Origin: Roseovarius gaetbuli
Lineage (GTDB): Bacteria; Pseudomonadota; Alphaproteobacteria; Rhodobacterales; Rhodobacteraceae
Assembly (NCBI RefSeq): GCF_900172365.1
Contig: NZ_FWFJ01000013.1
Location: 27,314-91,313 of the forward strand
Length of the DNA stretch: 64,000 nucleotides
Direction: 5' to 3'
Part shown: positions 47,608 to 56,347 of the stretch, piece by piece
Layout: every line of letters starts with the position of its first letter
Position numbering within the stretch: position 1 is the first letter of the stretch
Notes under the pieces: model-generated
The model's database searches: none
What the model saw: only the letters and a program-made list of their open reading frames with translations
Told to the model about the DNA's origin: nothing
Made by a program: the position numbers and the translations under genes

Positions 47608-50148
47608 CTACCCGATCTTGTCTTTGACCGTCAGCTGTGCGGCAGCAAGTCGCGCCACCGGAACCCGGAACGGAGAGCAGGAAACATAGTCAAACCCGGC
47701 ATCGCGACAAAAAGCGATTGATTCGGGGTTACCGCCATGTTCACCACAAATCGACAGAACCACGTCCGGATTGGCCGCGCGACCGCGCTCTGCCCCGATC
47801 TTGAGAAGCTCGCCAACCCCGTCAATATCAAGCGTGTGAAACGGGTCTTCGGGGTAAACGCCCTGTTTGACGTAGTCCGACATGAACCGCCCCGCATCGT
47901 CGCGCGACAAGCCATAGGTCATCTGCGTCAGGTCGTTGGTGCCAAAGCTCAGGAACGAGACCAGCGGCGCGATATCCCCGGCGCGCAACGCCGCGCGCGG
48001 GGTTTCGACCATAACACCCAAACGATAGGTAAACTCGCGCCCGGTCTCATTGCGCACGGCCGCGGCCACCGCATCAATCCGGGTCTTGACCAGCTCGACC
48101 TCGCGGCGCGCACTGACCAGCGGGATCATCACCTCGGGCACCACCGGCGCGCCCTCCTTGCTGGCCTCGATGGTGGCCTCGAAGATCGCGCGCGCCTGCA
48201 TGTCGTAGATTTCCGGCACGGTGATGCCAAGACGCACGCCCCGCATGCCCAGCATCGGGTTGTATTCGCTCAGCGCCTCGACGCGGCGGGTGACATCCGA
48301 CAGCGGCAGATCAAGCGCCTCGGCCAATTGCAAGTGCCCCGCGCGGTCGGTCGGCAGGAATTCGTGCAGCGGCGGGTCAAACAGGCGGATACAGACCGGC
48401 TTGCCCTGCATGATGCGGAACAGATCGGTGAAATCGGCGCGCTGCATCGGCAGAAGCCGCTCAAGCACCGCCGCACGGTCCTTGCTGCTGTCGGCAAAGA
48501 TCATCTCGCGCATCACCGTCAGGCGGTCTTCTTCAAAGAACATATGCTCGGTCCGGCACAGCCCGATGCCGCGCGCCTTGAAATTGCGCGCCACCTCGGC
48601 GTCGGCGGGCGTGTCGGCATTGGCGCGCACAGCAATGTCGCGCACGCCATCGGCCCAGCTCATCAGGGTCTGGAAGGACGCATCGCGCGCGGCCTCCAGC
48701 AGCGGGGTTTCACCGGCCAGAACAAGACCGTTGGTGCCATCAATGGTGATCACGTCCCCCGCCTTGAGCACCCGCCCGTCGGGCATGGTCAGCTGATTAC
48801 GCCGGGCCTGAAAATGGATATCCGAGGCGCCCACGACGCAGGGCAGGCCAATCCCGCGCCCGATCACGGCAGCGTGGCTTGTCATGCCGCCCCGCTCGGT
48901 CAGAACGGCAACAGCGGCATGCATGCCGCGAATATCCTCGGGGCTGGTTTCACGCCGCACCAGAATGCAGGCCTCGCCGCGCGCCTGTGACGCCTGCGCC
49001 TCGGCGGCGGAAAAGACGATCCGCCCACTGGCCGCGCCGGGGCTGGCGGCAATCCCGCGCGCCAGCACATCGCGCGGCGCTTCGGGGTCGACCTGACGGT
49101 GCAGCAATTCGTTAAGCGCGCGCGGCTCGACCCGCATCAGCGCCTCTTCGCGCGAGATGATGCCGTCCTCTGCAAGGCTCACGGCGATTCCAACCGCCGC
49201 GCGGGCGTTGCGCGCCACGCGCAAGCCATCAAGCAAGAACACCTTGCCGTTTTCGATTGTGAATTCGGCCTGCATCTCTTCGCGCAGCTTTTCACGCATC
49301 ATCGCAGTATAGGATTTGAGCGCCTCGAACGCCTCCGGGGCCAGTTCCTCCAGCGACGGGCCGCGCGGATCACGCTCAAGGTAGAGCGAATCCGCCCCGC
49401 CGCGCAGCGCCTCGCGGCCCTGGCTCTGACTGAGGTAGCGCCCGGTGATCTTGCGCTCTCCGGTCTGGCTGTTGACAAGCTGAATGACGCCCGAGCCGCA
49501 TTCGCCCTGCCCCAGACCAAGCGCGAGCTCCTGCACCACAAGGCCAAGCCCCGCATCGGCGGGGGCACCCTTGGCCTGCCGCAAAAGGCGCGCGGTCGTG
49601 CCCTCCCAGGCGCGCGCCATAGAGCGCAGCACCTCGGCCAGTTGTACCGCCGGATCTTGCGGAAATTCCTCTTCGGTTTCGGCCTCATAGGCCCGCAGGG
49701 CCTGGCTCAGGCCCAGCTTGGGATCGCTTGAGACGTCATCAAGGATATCGGGATCAAGCCGCGCCACGTGAATGGCATAGGATTGCACGAAGCGCAGGTA
49801 AATCTCGGCGGCGGCGACCTCGCCCAGCTTGTCAGAGAGATCGACATAGGTCGCGTCGTTGATGCCAATATTGAGGATCGCACCGGGCCCGCCCCAATCG
49901 GGATCTTCCGACGAGGGCCGCACGCATAACAGCGGGGCATCGCCAAAGGGCGCCAAAAGCGCCTTCATGTCCGGCATGTCCCCGGCGGCAATTGAATGAA
50001 CGGCATCAAACGACAGGGCAATCGTGCGCGGCACCGGCAGATCAAGGCGCACCAGCCGTTGCAGGCACTTCGCCCGCCCGCCATGGGTTGCGGCGTGCAT
50101 CTGCGCGTCAGGGGTGATGAGGGTGATGTTTTTCTCGTCTTGCTGCAC
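47608..50148 (-). CDS. Divergent pyruvate phosphate dikinase-like protein
   Basis: 846 residues from a GTG at 50148 (AAAGG upstream). The swivelling and PEP domains are clearly PPDK: the phosphohistidine motif GGMTSHAAVIGRGIGLPCVV near residue 405, FLSFGTNDLTQMTYGLSRDD near residue 745, and the catalytic cysteine in SICGEHGGNPES near residue 811. The N-terminal ATP-grasp part is short and altered (THGGRAKCLQRLVRLDLPVP in place of the canonical GGKGANLAEM run). It interconverts pyruvate and PEP if active; otherwise it is a PEP-utilising relative. Downstream of glyS, separated by a structured 133-base gap. Confidence 0.85.
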   Translation of the reverse strand: MQQDEKNITLITPDAQMHAATHGGRAKCLQRLVRLDLPVPRTIALSFDAVHSIAAGDMPDMKALLAPFGDAPLLCVRPSSEDPDWGGPGAILNIGINDATYVDLSDKLGEVAAAEIYLRFVQSYAIHVARLDPDILDDVSSDPKLGLSQALRAYEAETEEEFPQDPAVQLAEVLRSMARAWEGTTARLLRQAKGAPADAGLGLVVQELALGLGQGECGSGVIQLVNSQTGERKITGRYLSQSQGREALRGGADSLYLERDPRGPSLEELAPEAFEALKSYTAMMREKLREEMQAEFTIENGKVFLLDGLRVARNARAAVGIAVSLAEDGIISREEALMRVEPRALNELLHRQVDPEAPRDVLARGIAASPGAASGRIVFSAAEAQASQARGEACILVRRETSPEDIRGMHAAVAVLTERGGMTSHAAVIGRGIGLPCVVGASDIHFQARRNQLTMPDGRVLKAGDVITIDGTNGLVLAGETPLLEAARDASFQTLMSWADGVRDIAVRANADTPADAEVARNFKARGIGLCRTEHMFFEEDRLTVMREMIFADSSKDRAAVLERLLPMQRADFTDLFRIMQGKPVCIRLFDPPLHEFLPTDRAGHLQLAEALDLPLSDVTRRVEALSEYNPMLGMRGVRLGITVPEIYDMQARAIFEATIEASKEGAPVVPEVMIPLVSARREVELVKTRIDAVAAAVRNETGREFTYRLGVMVETPRAALRAGDIAPLVSFLSFGTNDLTQMTYGLSRDDAGRFMSDYVKQGVYPEDPFHTLDIDGVGELLKIGAERGRAANPDVVLSICGEHGGNPESIAFCRDAGFDYVSCSPFRVPVARLAAAQLTVKDKIG

Positions 50149-50219
50149 TGCGGCACCTTTCCTTTGATCGCACCATACGCCCAGAGACGCACAAGGCAAG
50201 GGAAAGCCGCAGGCTCGTC

Positions 50220-50272
50220 CGGCCCTGACGTGCCAGCCTCGCGGAAATCCCCGAGACGGCCTGTCAGGGCCG
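50220..50272. terminator. Structured region between glyS and ppdK
   Basis: Perfect ten-base arms CGGCCCTGAC and GTCAGGGCCG enclose a 33-base loop that itself can form a CTCG/CGAG stem. It lies 10 bases 3' of glyS. No T-run, so it may be a processing or attenuation element before ppdK. Confidence 0.5.
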
Positions 50273-50281
50273 ATGAGGGCG

Positions 50282-52540
50282 CTAGCCTTCGATCCGCGTC
50301 AGATCGGCAACCTGCAGACAGGTGGCGCGAATGCGGCTCAACAGGTTGAGACGGTTGCGGCGCAACACCTGGTTGTCGGCATTGATCTGCACCGCCTCGA
50401 AAAACGCATCCACCGCCGGGCGCAAGCCCGCCATGACCGCCATCGCCCCGGCGAAATCCTCGGCCTCAAGGGCGCGGGTGATCTCGGGCTCGGCCGCGTC
50501 AAGCGCCGCGAAAATCGCCTTTTCCTCATCGGTTTCGGCAAATTTCGCATCGGCGCCGTAGGAATATTCGACGCCATCCTTTTCTTCGGCCTGGGTCAGG
50601 ATGTTGTTGGCGCGCTTGAAGCCCTGCAACAGGTTCTCGCCATCCTCAGAGCCAAGGAACGCCCCAAGCGCCTGCGCGCGTTTGACCAGCAGGGTAAGAT
50701 CATCCGCGCGTGGCATCACAAGGCAGGCGTCGATCACGTCATGCCGGATGCCATCGTCGCGCAGGTGCACCTTGAGACGATCGTGCAAAAACGCCAGCAG
50801 ATCAGCCGATAGTTCTGGCAAGGATTTCTCGACCCCGTCCAAAACCGTCCCATCGCCCGCCTCGGGTGCCTTGTCATCCGCCTTGAGCCGCGCCATCACA
50901 GCCTCAAAAGCGGCGCCAAACACACCGTGATCGGCAATTTCGTCAAGCACTTCTTCAAGCGTGTCGATCTCGCCGGTGGTGGCCTTTCTCCGGTTCAGGG
51001 TGATTTTCTGGCGCAACAGCTGCAAATCAAGGAACTGTGACAGAGACAGCCGCAAGTCGTTGCTCAGAATGATGCGGATCACCCCAAGCCCGGCCCGGCG
51101 CAAGGCAAACGGGTCTTTCGATCCGGTCGGTTTCTCGTCAATCGCCCAGAACCCGGTCAGCGTATCAAGCTTGTCGGCCAGCGCCACGGTGACCGATACG
51201 ACACCTGTCGGCACGGCGTCAGACGGGCCCAGGGGGGAGTAATGTTCTTGCGCTGCGGCGGCAACCTCGGGCGCAAGCCCCTCGGCCTCGGCGTAATAGC
51301 GCCCCATGAGCCCCTGCAATTCAGGGAATTCATAGACCATTTCCGATTGCAGATCGGCCTTGGCCACCTTTGCGGCAAGCCCGACAATCTCGGCATCTGC
51401 GCCCAAGGCGGGGGCAAGATCACGCGATAGCGCCTCAATCCGGGAAATCCGCGCCGCCTGCGAGCCAAGCTTGTTGTGGAACGTCACCTCGGAAAGGCCC
51501 TCGGCCATGCCTGCAAGCCCCTTGTCGCGCACAAGGCGCAGGTCGTTTTCCCAGAAAAACTTGGCATCCGACAGCCGCGCCGACAGAACCTTTTGATTGC
51601 CCGCCAGAATGGTCGCGCCGTGATCGGCGGTTTCGACATTGGCCACCGTGACAAAGCGTTCAATCCGCCCCGTCTTGGGGTTTTTCACCGAAAAGAACTT
51701 CTGGTGCTCGCGCATGCTGGTCTGAAGCACCTCGCCGGGCAGGCCAAGGAAATCCTCGCCGATCTGCCCCATAAGGACAACCGGCCATTCCACAAGACCC
51801 GACACCTCGGCCAAAAGGCCGGCATCTTCAACAAGCTCAAGACCGGCGGCAAAGGCCTGATTGCCGGCATCCTGCCAGATGTGATCGGCGCGCTCCTGCG
51901 CCTCAAGCACCACGTGATCACGCCGGAGCTTGGCGCGGTAATCGTCAAACGAGCTTACGGCAAATGCGCCCTCGCCCATAAAGCGATGGCCCTGCGTGAT
52001 GTTACCGGCCCGAATGCCGTCAATCTCAAGCTCAACCACCGTGGCCTCGCCCACATCATCCGTCAGGATGCACAGGATGGAATGCAGCGGGCGGACCCAA
52101 CGCAGGCTTCCGGCCCCCCAACGCATGGATTTTGGCCAGGGGAAATTGCGGATTACCTTTTCAAGCTCTTGCGCCACGATTTCGGCGGCGGGTCGCCCCG
52201 GACGGGTGATGGTCGCGTAATAGACCTGACCCTTTTTCTCGTCGCGCACCTCAAGCTGATCGCGGGTCACTCCGGCGCCGCGCAAGAAGCCCTCAATCGC
52301 CTTTTCGGGCGCATCGACGCGCGGGCCTTTGCGCTCTTCGCGGGTGGTCGGGCTTGTGGCCAGCACCCCCTCGACCGCCAGAGCAAGACGGCGCGGCGTG
52401 GCAAAACCGGCGGCCCCGCCATAGGTCAGGCCAGCCTCGACAAGGGCGTCGGTCATGCGTTTCTTGAGGTCCTCGGCCGCGCGCGCCTGCATGCGGGCGG
52501 GGATTTCCTCGGAAAACAGTTCGATCAGAAGATCTGGCAT
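50282..52540 (-). CDS. glyS: Glycine--tRNA ligase, beta subunit
   Basis: 752 residues, start at ATG 52540 (MPDLLIELFSEEIPARMQ); a TTG nine bases upstream is a possible alternative. The family N-terminus is followed by IEGFLRGAGVTRDQLEV near residue 80, MRWGAGSLRWVRPLHSIL near residue 138, a central HD-like region and a C-terminal anticodon-binding domain (RATCLQVADLTRIEG). Charges tRNA-Gly together with GlyQ. The glyQ-(small gene)-glyS order is common in this family. Confidence 0.96.
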   Translation of the reverse strand: MPDLLIELFSEEIPARMQARAAEDLKKRMTDALVEAGLTYGGAAGFATPRRLALAVEGVLATSPTTREERKGPRVDAPEKAIEGFLRGAGVTRDQLEVRDEKKGQVYYATITRPGRPAAEIVAQELEKVIRNFPWPKSMRWGAGSLRWVRPLHSILCILTDDVGEATVVELEIDGIRAGNITQGHRFMGEGAFAVSSFDDYRAKLRRDHVVLEAQERADHIWQDAGNQAFAAGLELVEDAGLLAEVSGLVEWPVVLMGQIGEDFLGLPGEVLQTSMREHQKFFSVKNPKTGRIERFVTVANVETADHGATILAGNQKVLSARLSDAKFFWENDLRLVRDKGLAGMAEGLSEVTFHNKLGSQAARISRIEALSRDLAPALGADAEIVGLAAKVAKADLQSEMVYEFPELQGLMGRYYAEAEGLAPEVAAAAQEHYSPLGPSDAVPTGVVSVTVALADKLDTLTGFWAIDEKPTGSKDPFALRRAGLGVIRIILSNDLRLSLSQFLDLQLLRQKITLNRRKATTGEIDTLEEVLDEIADHGVFGAAFEAVMARLKADDKAPEAGDGTVLDGVEKSLPELSADLLAFLHDRLKVHLRDDGIRHDVIDACLVMPRADDLTLLVKRAQALGAFLGSEDGENLLQGFKRANNILTQAEEKDGVEYSYGADAKFAETDEEKAIFAALDAAEPEITRALEAEDFAGAMAVMAGLRPAVDAFFEAVQINADNQVLRRNRLNLLSRIRATCLQVADLTRIEG

Positions 52541-52545
52541 ATCAC

Positions 52546-53073
52546 TCAATACCCTTTGGGAGGTTCGGGGCAGTCATCGGGCGCGCGCTGACCATCAAAG
52601 ACCACCACGCCACAGCGGTTGATCTGATGCCAGACAAAGCCGCGCCCGTCGTCGGTAATGGCAACCACGCGGTCAACGCCGTAAGACACGTCGCGCTGTC
52701 CAAGATAGGCAAGCGCGCGGCCCTCTTCCAGCGCAAGGCCGATGGCCTGTGCATCATAGCACTCAAACCAGCCCGGCGCGGTCAGCGGCTCGGCGGTCTC
52801 GTAAATCTCATAGGTCTCGCTGAGCATGGCGTTGCTCATCGTGGTGGTGAAACAGGCGCGATAGCGGATCGGCGAGCTGTCGGCATCAATCGCCTCGAAC
52901 CCGTCATAAAGCACCGGCTCTGCCTCGCCCGACACCAGCGAGGTCAACTGAACGTCATCGGTGCCGGTCGCCGCCACGTTTTCGTAAAAGTAATAGACCT
53001 GCAAATAATACATGGCCGCACCGGCCACCAAAGCTGTGACCAAGATCACCCCCGCTAATATCTTGCCCATCAT
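52546..53073 (-). CDS. DUF6446-like single-pass membrane protein
   Basis: 175 residues from ATG 53073 ([20 protein letters not shown]). One N-terminal membrane anchor is followed by an extracytoplasmic domain with conserved cysteines ([46 protein letters not shown]). Its start overlaps the glyQ stop (ATGA) and its stop is six bases before the glyS ATG, so it is a fixed member of the gly operon. Function unknown. Confidence 0.85.
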   Translation of the reverse strand: MMGKILAGVILVTALVAGAAMYYLQVYYFYENVAATGTDDVQLTSLVSGEAEPVLYDGFEAIDADSSPIRYRACFTTTMSNAMLSETYEIYETAEPLTAPGWFECYDAQAIGLALEEGRALAYLGQRDVSYGVDRVVAITDDGRGFVWHQINRCGVVVFDGQRAPDDCPEPPKGY

Positions 53074-53999
53074 GCGGCGTATCCCCCCGCTTCGGTCTGT
53101 ACGAAGGCATCGGCGCATTTCTTGGCCAGCGCCCGCACACGCCCGATATAGGCCTGTCGTTCTGTCACACTGATCACGCCGCGCGCGTCCAGCAGGTTGA
53201 AAAGGTGGCTTGCCTTGATGCATTGATCATAGGCCGGATGCACCATCACGATCCGCTGCCCTGTCTTGGGGTCGTCATAGGGATGGCTCAGGATCGCCTC
53301 GCATTCGGCCTCGGCCTCTTCAAAGTGGCGCAACAAAACCTCGGTATTGGCGATATCAAAGTTCCAGCGGCTGTATTCCTGTTCGGTCTGGCGAAACACA
53401 TCGCCATAGCTCAGCGGGATTGATGCGTCGGGGTCATTATAGGGCATGTCCATTACATGATCGACGCCAAGCACATACATCGCCAAGCGCTCAAGCCCAT
53501 AGGTCAGCTCGCCCGAGACCGGCGCGCAATCATGCCCGCCGACCTGTTGGAAATAGGTGAACTGGCTGACTTCCATGCCGTCGCACCACACCTCCCAGCC
53601 AAGCCCCCAGGCGCCAAGCGTCGGGCTCTCCCAGTCATCCTCGACAAAGCGGATGTCATGCAGATCCATGTCGATGCCAATCGCCTTGAGCGAGCCAAGG
53701 TAAAGGTCCTGGAGATCGGGCGGGCTCGGTTTGATCAGCACCTGATACTGATAGTAATGCTGAAGGCGGTTCGGGTTCTCGCCATAGCGCCCGTCGGTGG
53801 GCCGACGCGAGGGTTGCACATAGGCCGCCGCCCAGGGTTTGGACCCCAATGAGCGCAGCGTCGTGGCCGGGTGAAACGTGCCGGCGCCCACTTCCATGTC
53901 ATAGGGTTGCATCATCGCACAGCCCTGCCCCGCCCAATAGGTCTGAAGCCGCAGGATGATTTCCTGAAAACTGCGTGGTTTGCCGTTTGTTTGCGCCAT
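53070..53999 (-). CDS. glyQ: Glycine--tRNA ligase, alpha subunit
   Basis: 309 residues. Class II synthetase catalytic subunit: [20 protein letters not shown] near residue 11, [18 protein letters not shown] near residue 41, [18 protein letters not shown] near residue 62 and [20 protein letters not shown] near residue 143 are the family blocks. First gene of glyQ-DUF6446-glyS. Confidence 0.97.
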   Translation of the reverse strand: MAQTNGKPRSFQEIILRLQTYWAGQGCAMMQPYDMEVGAGTFHPATTLRSLGSKPWAAAYVQPSRRPTDGRYGENPNRLQHYYQYQVLIKPSPPDLQDLYLGSLKAIGIDMDLHDIRFVEDDWESPTLGAWGLGWEVWCDGMEVSQFTYFQQVGGHDCAPVSGELTYGLERLAMYVLGVDHVMDMPYNDPDASIPLSYGDVFRQTEQEYSRWNFDIANTEVLLRHFEEAEAECEAILSHPYDDPKTGQRIVMVHPAYDQCIKASHLFNLLDARGVISVTERQAYIGRVRALAKKCADAFVQTEAGGYAA

Positions 54000-54165
54000 C
54001 TTCGCCCCCGGGGACCGCCGCTGAAATTGCCAGTCTTACCTACGGCCCCCGTGCGTCAGGGTCAATCAGGCCACCGCGCATATTTTGGGTGCATCGCGCG
54101 GCATTTTTGCTAAAACCCCTTAAAGCCCCGATGCGAACAGACGGGGCAGGAATTAAGGGAAGCCG

Positions 54166-55920
54166 ATGACGCGTTACTTTTTGGGATTTATGTTAACGAT
54201 TTTGCTCTGCGCACCTGCGGCCTGGTCACAGGACGAACCGCTTGTCTGGGTGCAGATCGAAGCCCAGCCAAGCCTTGCCGAAGCCCAGGCCAGTGCCCGC
54301 CGCTATGGCGCGGACTTGCAGGATGTGAACGGCTTTTCCCTCGGGCGCGGCTGGTATGGGATTGCCCTTGGCCCCTATCGGCGCGACGAGGCCGAGCGCG
54401 TGCTTCAGGTCTATCGCAACGAGGGCGTGATCGCGCGCGACAGCTATATCGCCGAATCCTCTGATTTTCAGCGTCAGTTCTGGCCGGTCGGTGCCAACCT
54501 GTTGACACGCACCGAACCCGCTGTGCCGACGGCCCCTGCCCTGAACTCTGCGCTCGCGCAGGTCGTCGAACCCGCCCCCGCGCCAGACCCCGCCGCGCCG
54601 GATGAGACCCCGCGGGAGGCCCGCGCAAGCGAGGCCCGGCTTGACCGCGACGGCCGCGCCGCGCTTCAGATCGCCCTCAAATGGGCCGGCTTTTACGGCG
54701 GCGCGATCGACGCGGCCTTTGGTCAGGGCACCCGCGCCTCGATGGGCCGCTGGCAAGAGGCCAACAATTTTGAGGTAACCGGCATTCTCACAACAGCGCA
54801 ACGCCGCGAGCTGCTGCGCCAGTATAACGCCGTTCTCGAAGGGCTTGGCCTTGAGATGGTGCGCGACACGGCGACCGGCATTGCCGTCAAGCTGCCGATG
54901 GGCGTGGTGGAGTTCGACCGCTACGAGCCGCCTTTTGCGCATTTCAAACCCAAAGGCGACATCGACGCGCGGGTTCTGTTGATCAGCCAGGAGGGCGGCC
55001 GCAACACACTGGCCGGGCTGTACGACGTCATGCAAACCCTTGAAATCGTGCCGGAAACCGGGCCGCGCAACCTTGAACGCGACAGCTTTCGCCTGATTGG
55101 CGAGGGCGCCCTGCAGATTTCTCAGACCGAAGTCTGGTTGCGTGACGGGCAGATCAAGGGCTTTACGCTGATCTGGCCTGCGGGCGACGAAGAGCGCCGC
55201 AATCGCCTTTTGGGCCAGATGCAGGACAGCTTTGAGTGGCTCAGCGGTACGCTTGACCCCGCGGCCGGCAATACCGCCGAACAGCGCATTGATCTGGTCT
55301 CGGGGCTGGAAGTGCGCAAGCCCAAACTCTCGCGCTCGGGCTTTTATGTCGATCAGGGCGGCGCTGTTCTGACCACGTCAGAGGTGGTGCAAAACTGTGG
55401 CCGCATCACCATCGACGATATGTATGACGCGGCCATCAGGCTTGACGACGCCGAGCTTGGCATCGCCCTCTTGCGCCCCACCGAGCGGCTTGCGCCGCAG
55501 AACGTGGCCACCTTTCAGGACCTGACCCCGCGCCTGATGTCCGAGGTCGCGGTCGCGGGCTATTCCTATGGCGGCATCCTTGGCGCGCCGACGATGACCT
55601 TTGGACAGCTTGCCGACCTGCGCGGATTGAACGGCGAAGAGCATCTCAAGCGGCTGGCGATCACCGCGCTTGACGGCGATGCCGGCGGGCCGGTGCTTGA
55701 TGCGGGCGGCGCGGTTCTGGGGATGCTTTTGCCGCATATCCAGAACGGGCGCGCCCTGCCCGAGGGGGTAAGTTTTGCCGCCAATACCGGTGCTCTGCGC
55801 CAGGTTTTGATGCAAAACGGCATCACGCCACGCATCACCGCGGAACTGGGCGATATCCCAGCTGAGGCGCTGACCGATCGCGCCGGGGCGATGACCGTGC
55901 TGGTCAGCTGCTGGGAATAA
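54166..55920 (+). CDS. Secreted SPOR-like/peptidoglycan-binding protein with inactive trypsin-like domain
   Basis: 584 residues with a signal peptide (MTRYFLGFMLTILLCAPAAWSQ). The first domain (about residues 26-100, VQIEAQPSLAEAQASARRYG, then GIALGPYRRDEAERVL) is SPOR-like. A Pro-rich linker and a PG_binding_1 domain (residues 160-225, LQIALKWAGFYGGAIDAAFG) follow. The C-terminal third (about residues 395-560) has the trypsin-like layout, but the catalytic residues are replaced: GGAVLTTSEVVQNCGRI has Glu where TNAHVV has His, GIALL stands for DLALL, and GDAGGPVLD stands for GDSGGPV. Probably a cell-wall-bound scaffold or binding protein, not a protease. A terminator follows. Confidence 0.82.
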   Translation: MTRYFLGFMLTILLCAPAAWSQDEPLVWVQIEAQPSLAEAQASARRYGADLQDVNGFSLGRGWYGIALGPYRRDEAERVLQVYRNEGVIARDSYIAESSDFQRQFWPVGANLLTRTEPAVPTAPALNSALAQVVEPAPAPDPAAPDETPREARASEARLDRDGRAALQIALKWAGFYGGAIDAAFGQGTRASMGRWQEANNFEVTGILTTAQRRELLRQYNAVLEGLGLEMVRDTATGIAVKLPMGVVEFDRYEPPFAHFKPKGDIDARVLLISQEGGRNTLAGLYDVMQTLEIVPETGPRNLERDSFRLIGEGALQISQTEVWLRDGQIKGFTLIWPAGDEERRNRLLGQMQDSFEWLSGTLDPAAGNTAEQRIDLVSGLEVRKPKLSRSGFYVDQGGAVLTTSEVVQNCGRITIDDMYDAAIRLDDAELGIALLRPTERLAPQNVATFQDLTPRLMSEVAVAGYSYGGILGAPTMTFGQLADLRGLNGEEHLKRLAITALDGDAGGPVLDAGGAVLGMLLPHIQNGRALPEGVSFAANTGALRQVLMQNGITPRITAELGDIPAEALTDRAGAMTVLVSCWE

Positions 55921-55956
55921 TCCCGCCCCAGTTTAGCGCAAATCCTAAGTATTAAC

Positions 55957-55979
55957 GGCGTCCCGAAGGGGGCGCCTTT
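55957..55979 (+). terminator. Terminator after the pseudoprotease gene
   Basis: Hairpin GGCGTCCC-GAA-GGGGGCGCC followed by TTTAAGGTTTT, 37 bases after the stop. Confidence 0.65.
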
Positions 55980-56059
55980 AAGGTTTTGGAAAGGGGTTAA
56001 GGACACCCTGACGGCATGTGGTGAGGGGTGTTGTCCGGGCCAGGTCAGGAGTTACCAAA

Positions 56060-56344
56060 ATGAAGAAATTCACGCTAGTCGCCGCATCAGCGCTTATTGC
56101 CCTTGCCAGTGCGGCACAGGCCGGATTTAGCGAAAAAGTCGCACGCGCGGCCATGATCCATGTCGGCGGCACCACCGCCATGCCCGCCGAAGGCTATAGC
56201 TCGCAATGGTGGACGCATCCGATTGGCTGTGAATATTCGCGCGCCGGTCGGCCCGGTGAAACGGTCTGGTACCTGATCATCAACACCGCGCGCCCCGGCT
56301 GTCCGACCTATATCGTCCAGCACGGCTTTAGCGACGTCTACTAA
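56060..56344 (+). CDS. Small secreted protein, unknown function
   Basis: 94 residues from ATG 56060 with AGGAG at good spacing. Signal peptide MKKFTLVAASALIALASAAQA. The mature 70 residues contain two cysteines (PIGCEYSR and RPGCPTYI), several Trp/Tyr, and end QHGFSDVY. No family recognised. Conservation cannot be judged here. Convergent with the TPP-enzyme gene, leaving only three bases between stops. Confidence 0.7.
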   Translation: MKKFTLVAASALIALASAAQAGFSEKVARAAMIHVGGTTAMPAEGYSSQWWTHPIGCEYSRAGRPGETVWYLIINTARPGCPTYIVQHGFSDVY

Positions 56345-56347
56345 GGC

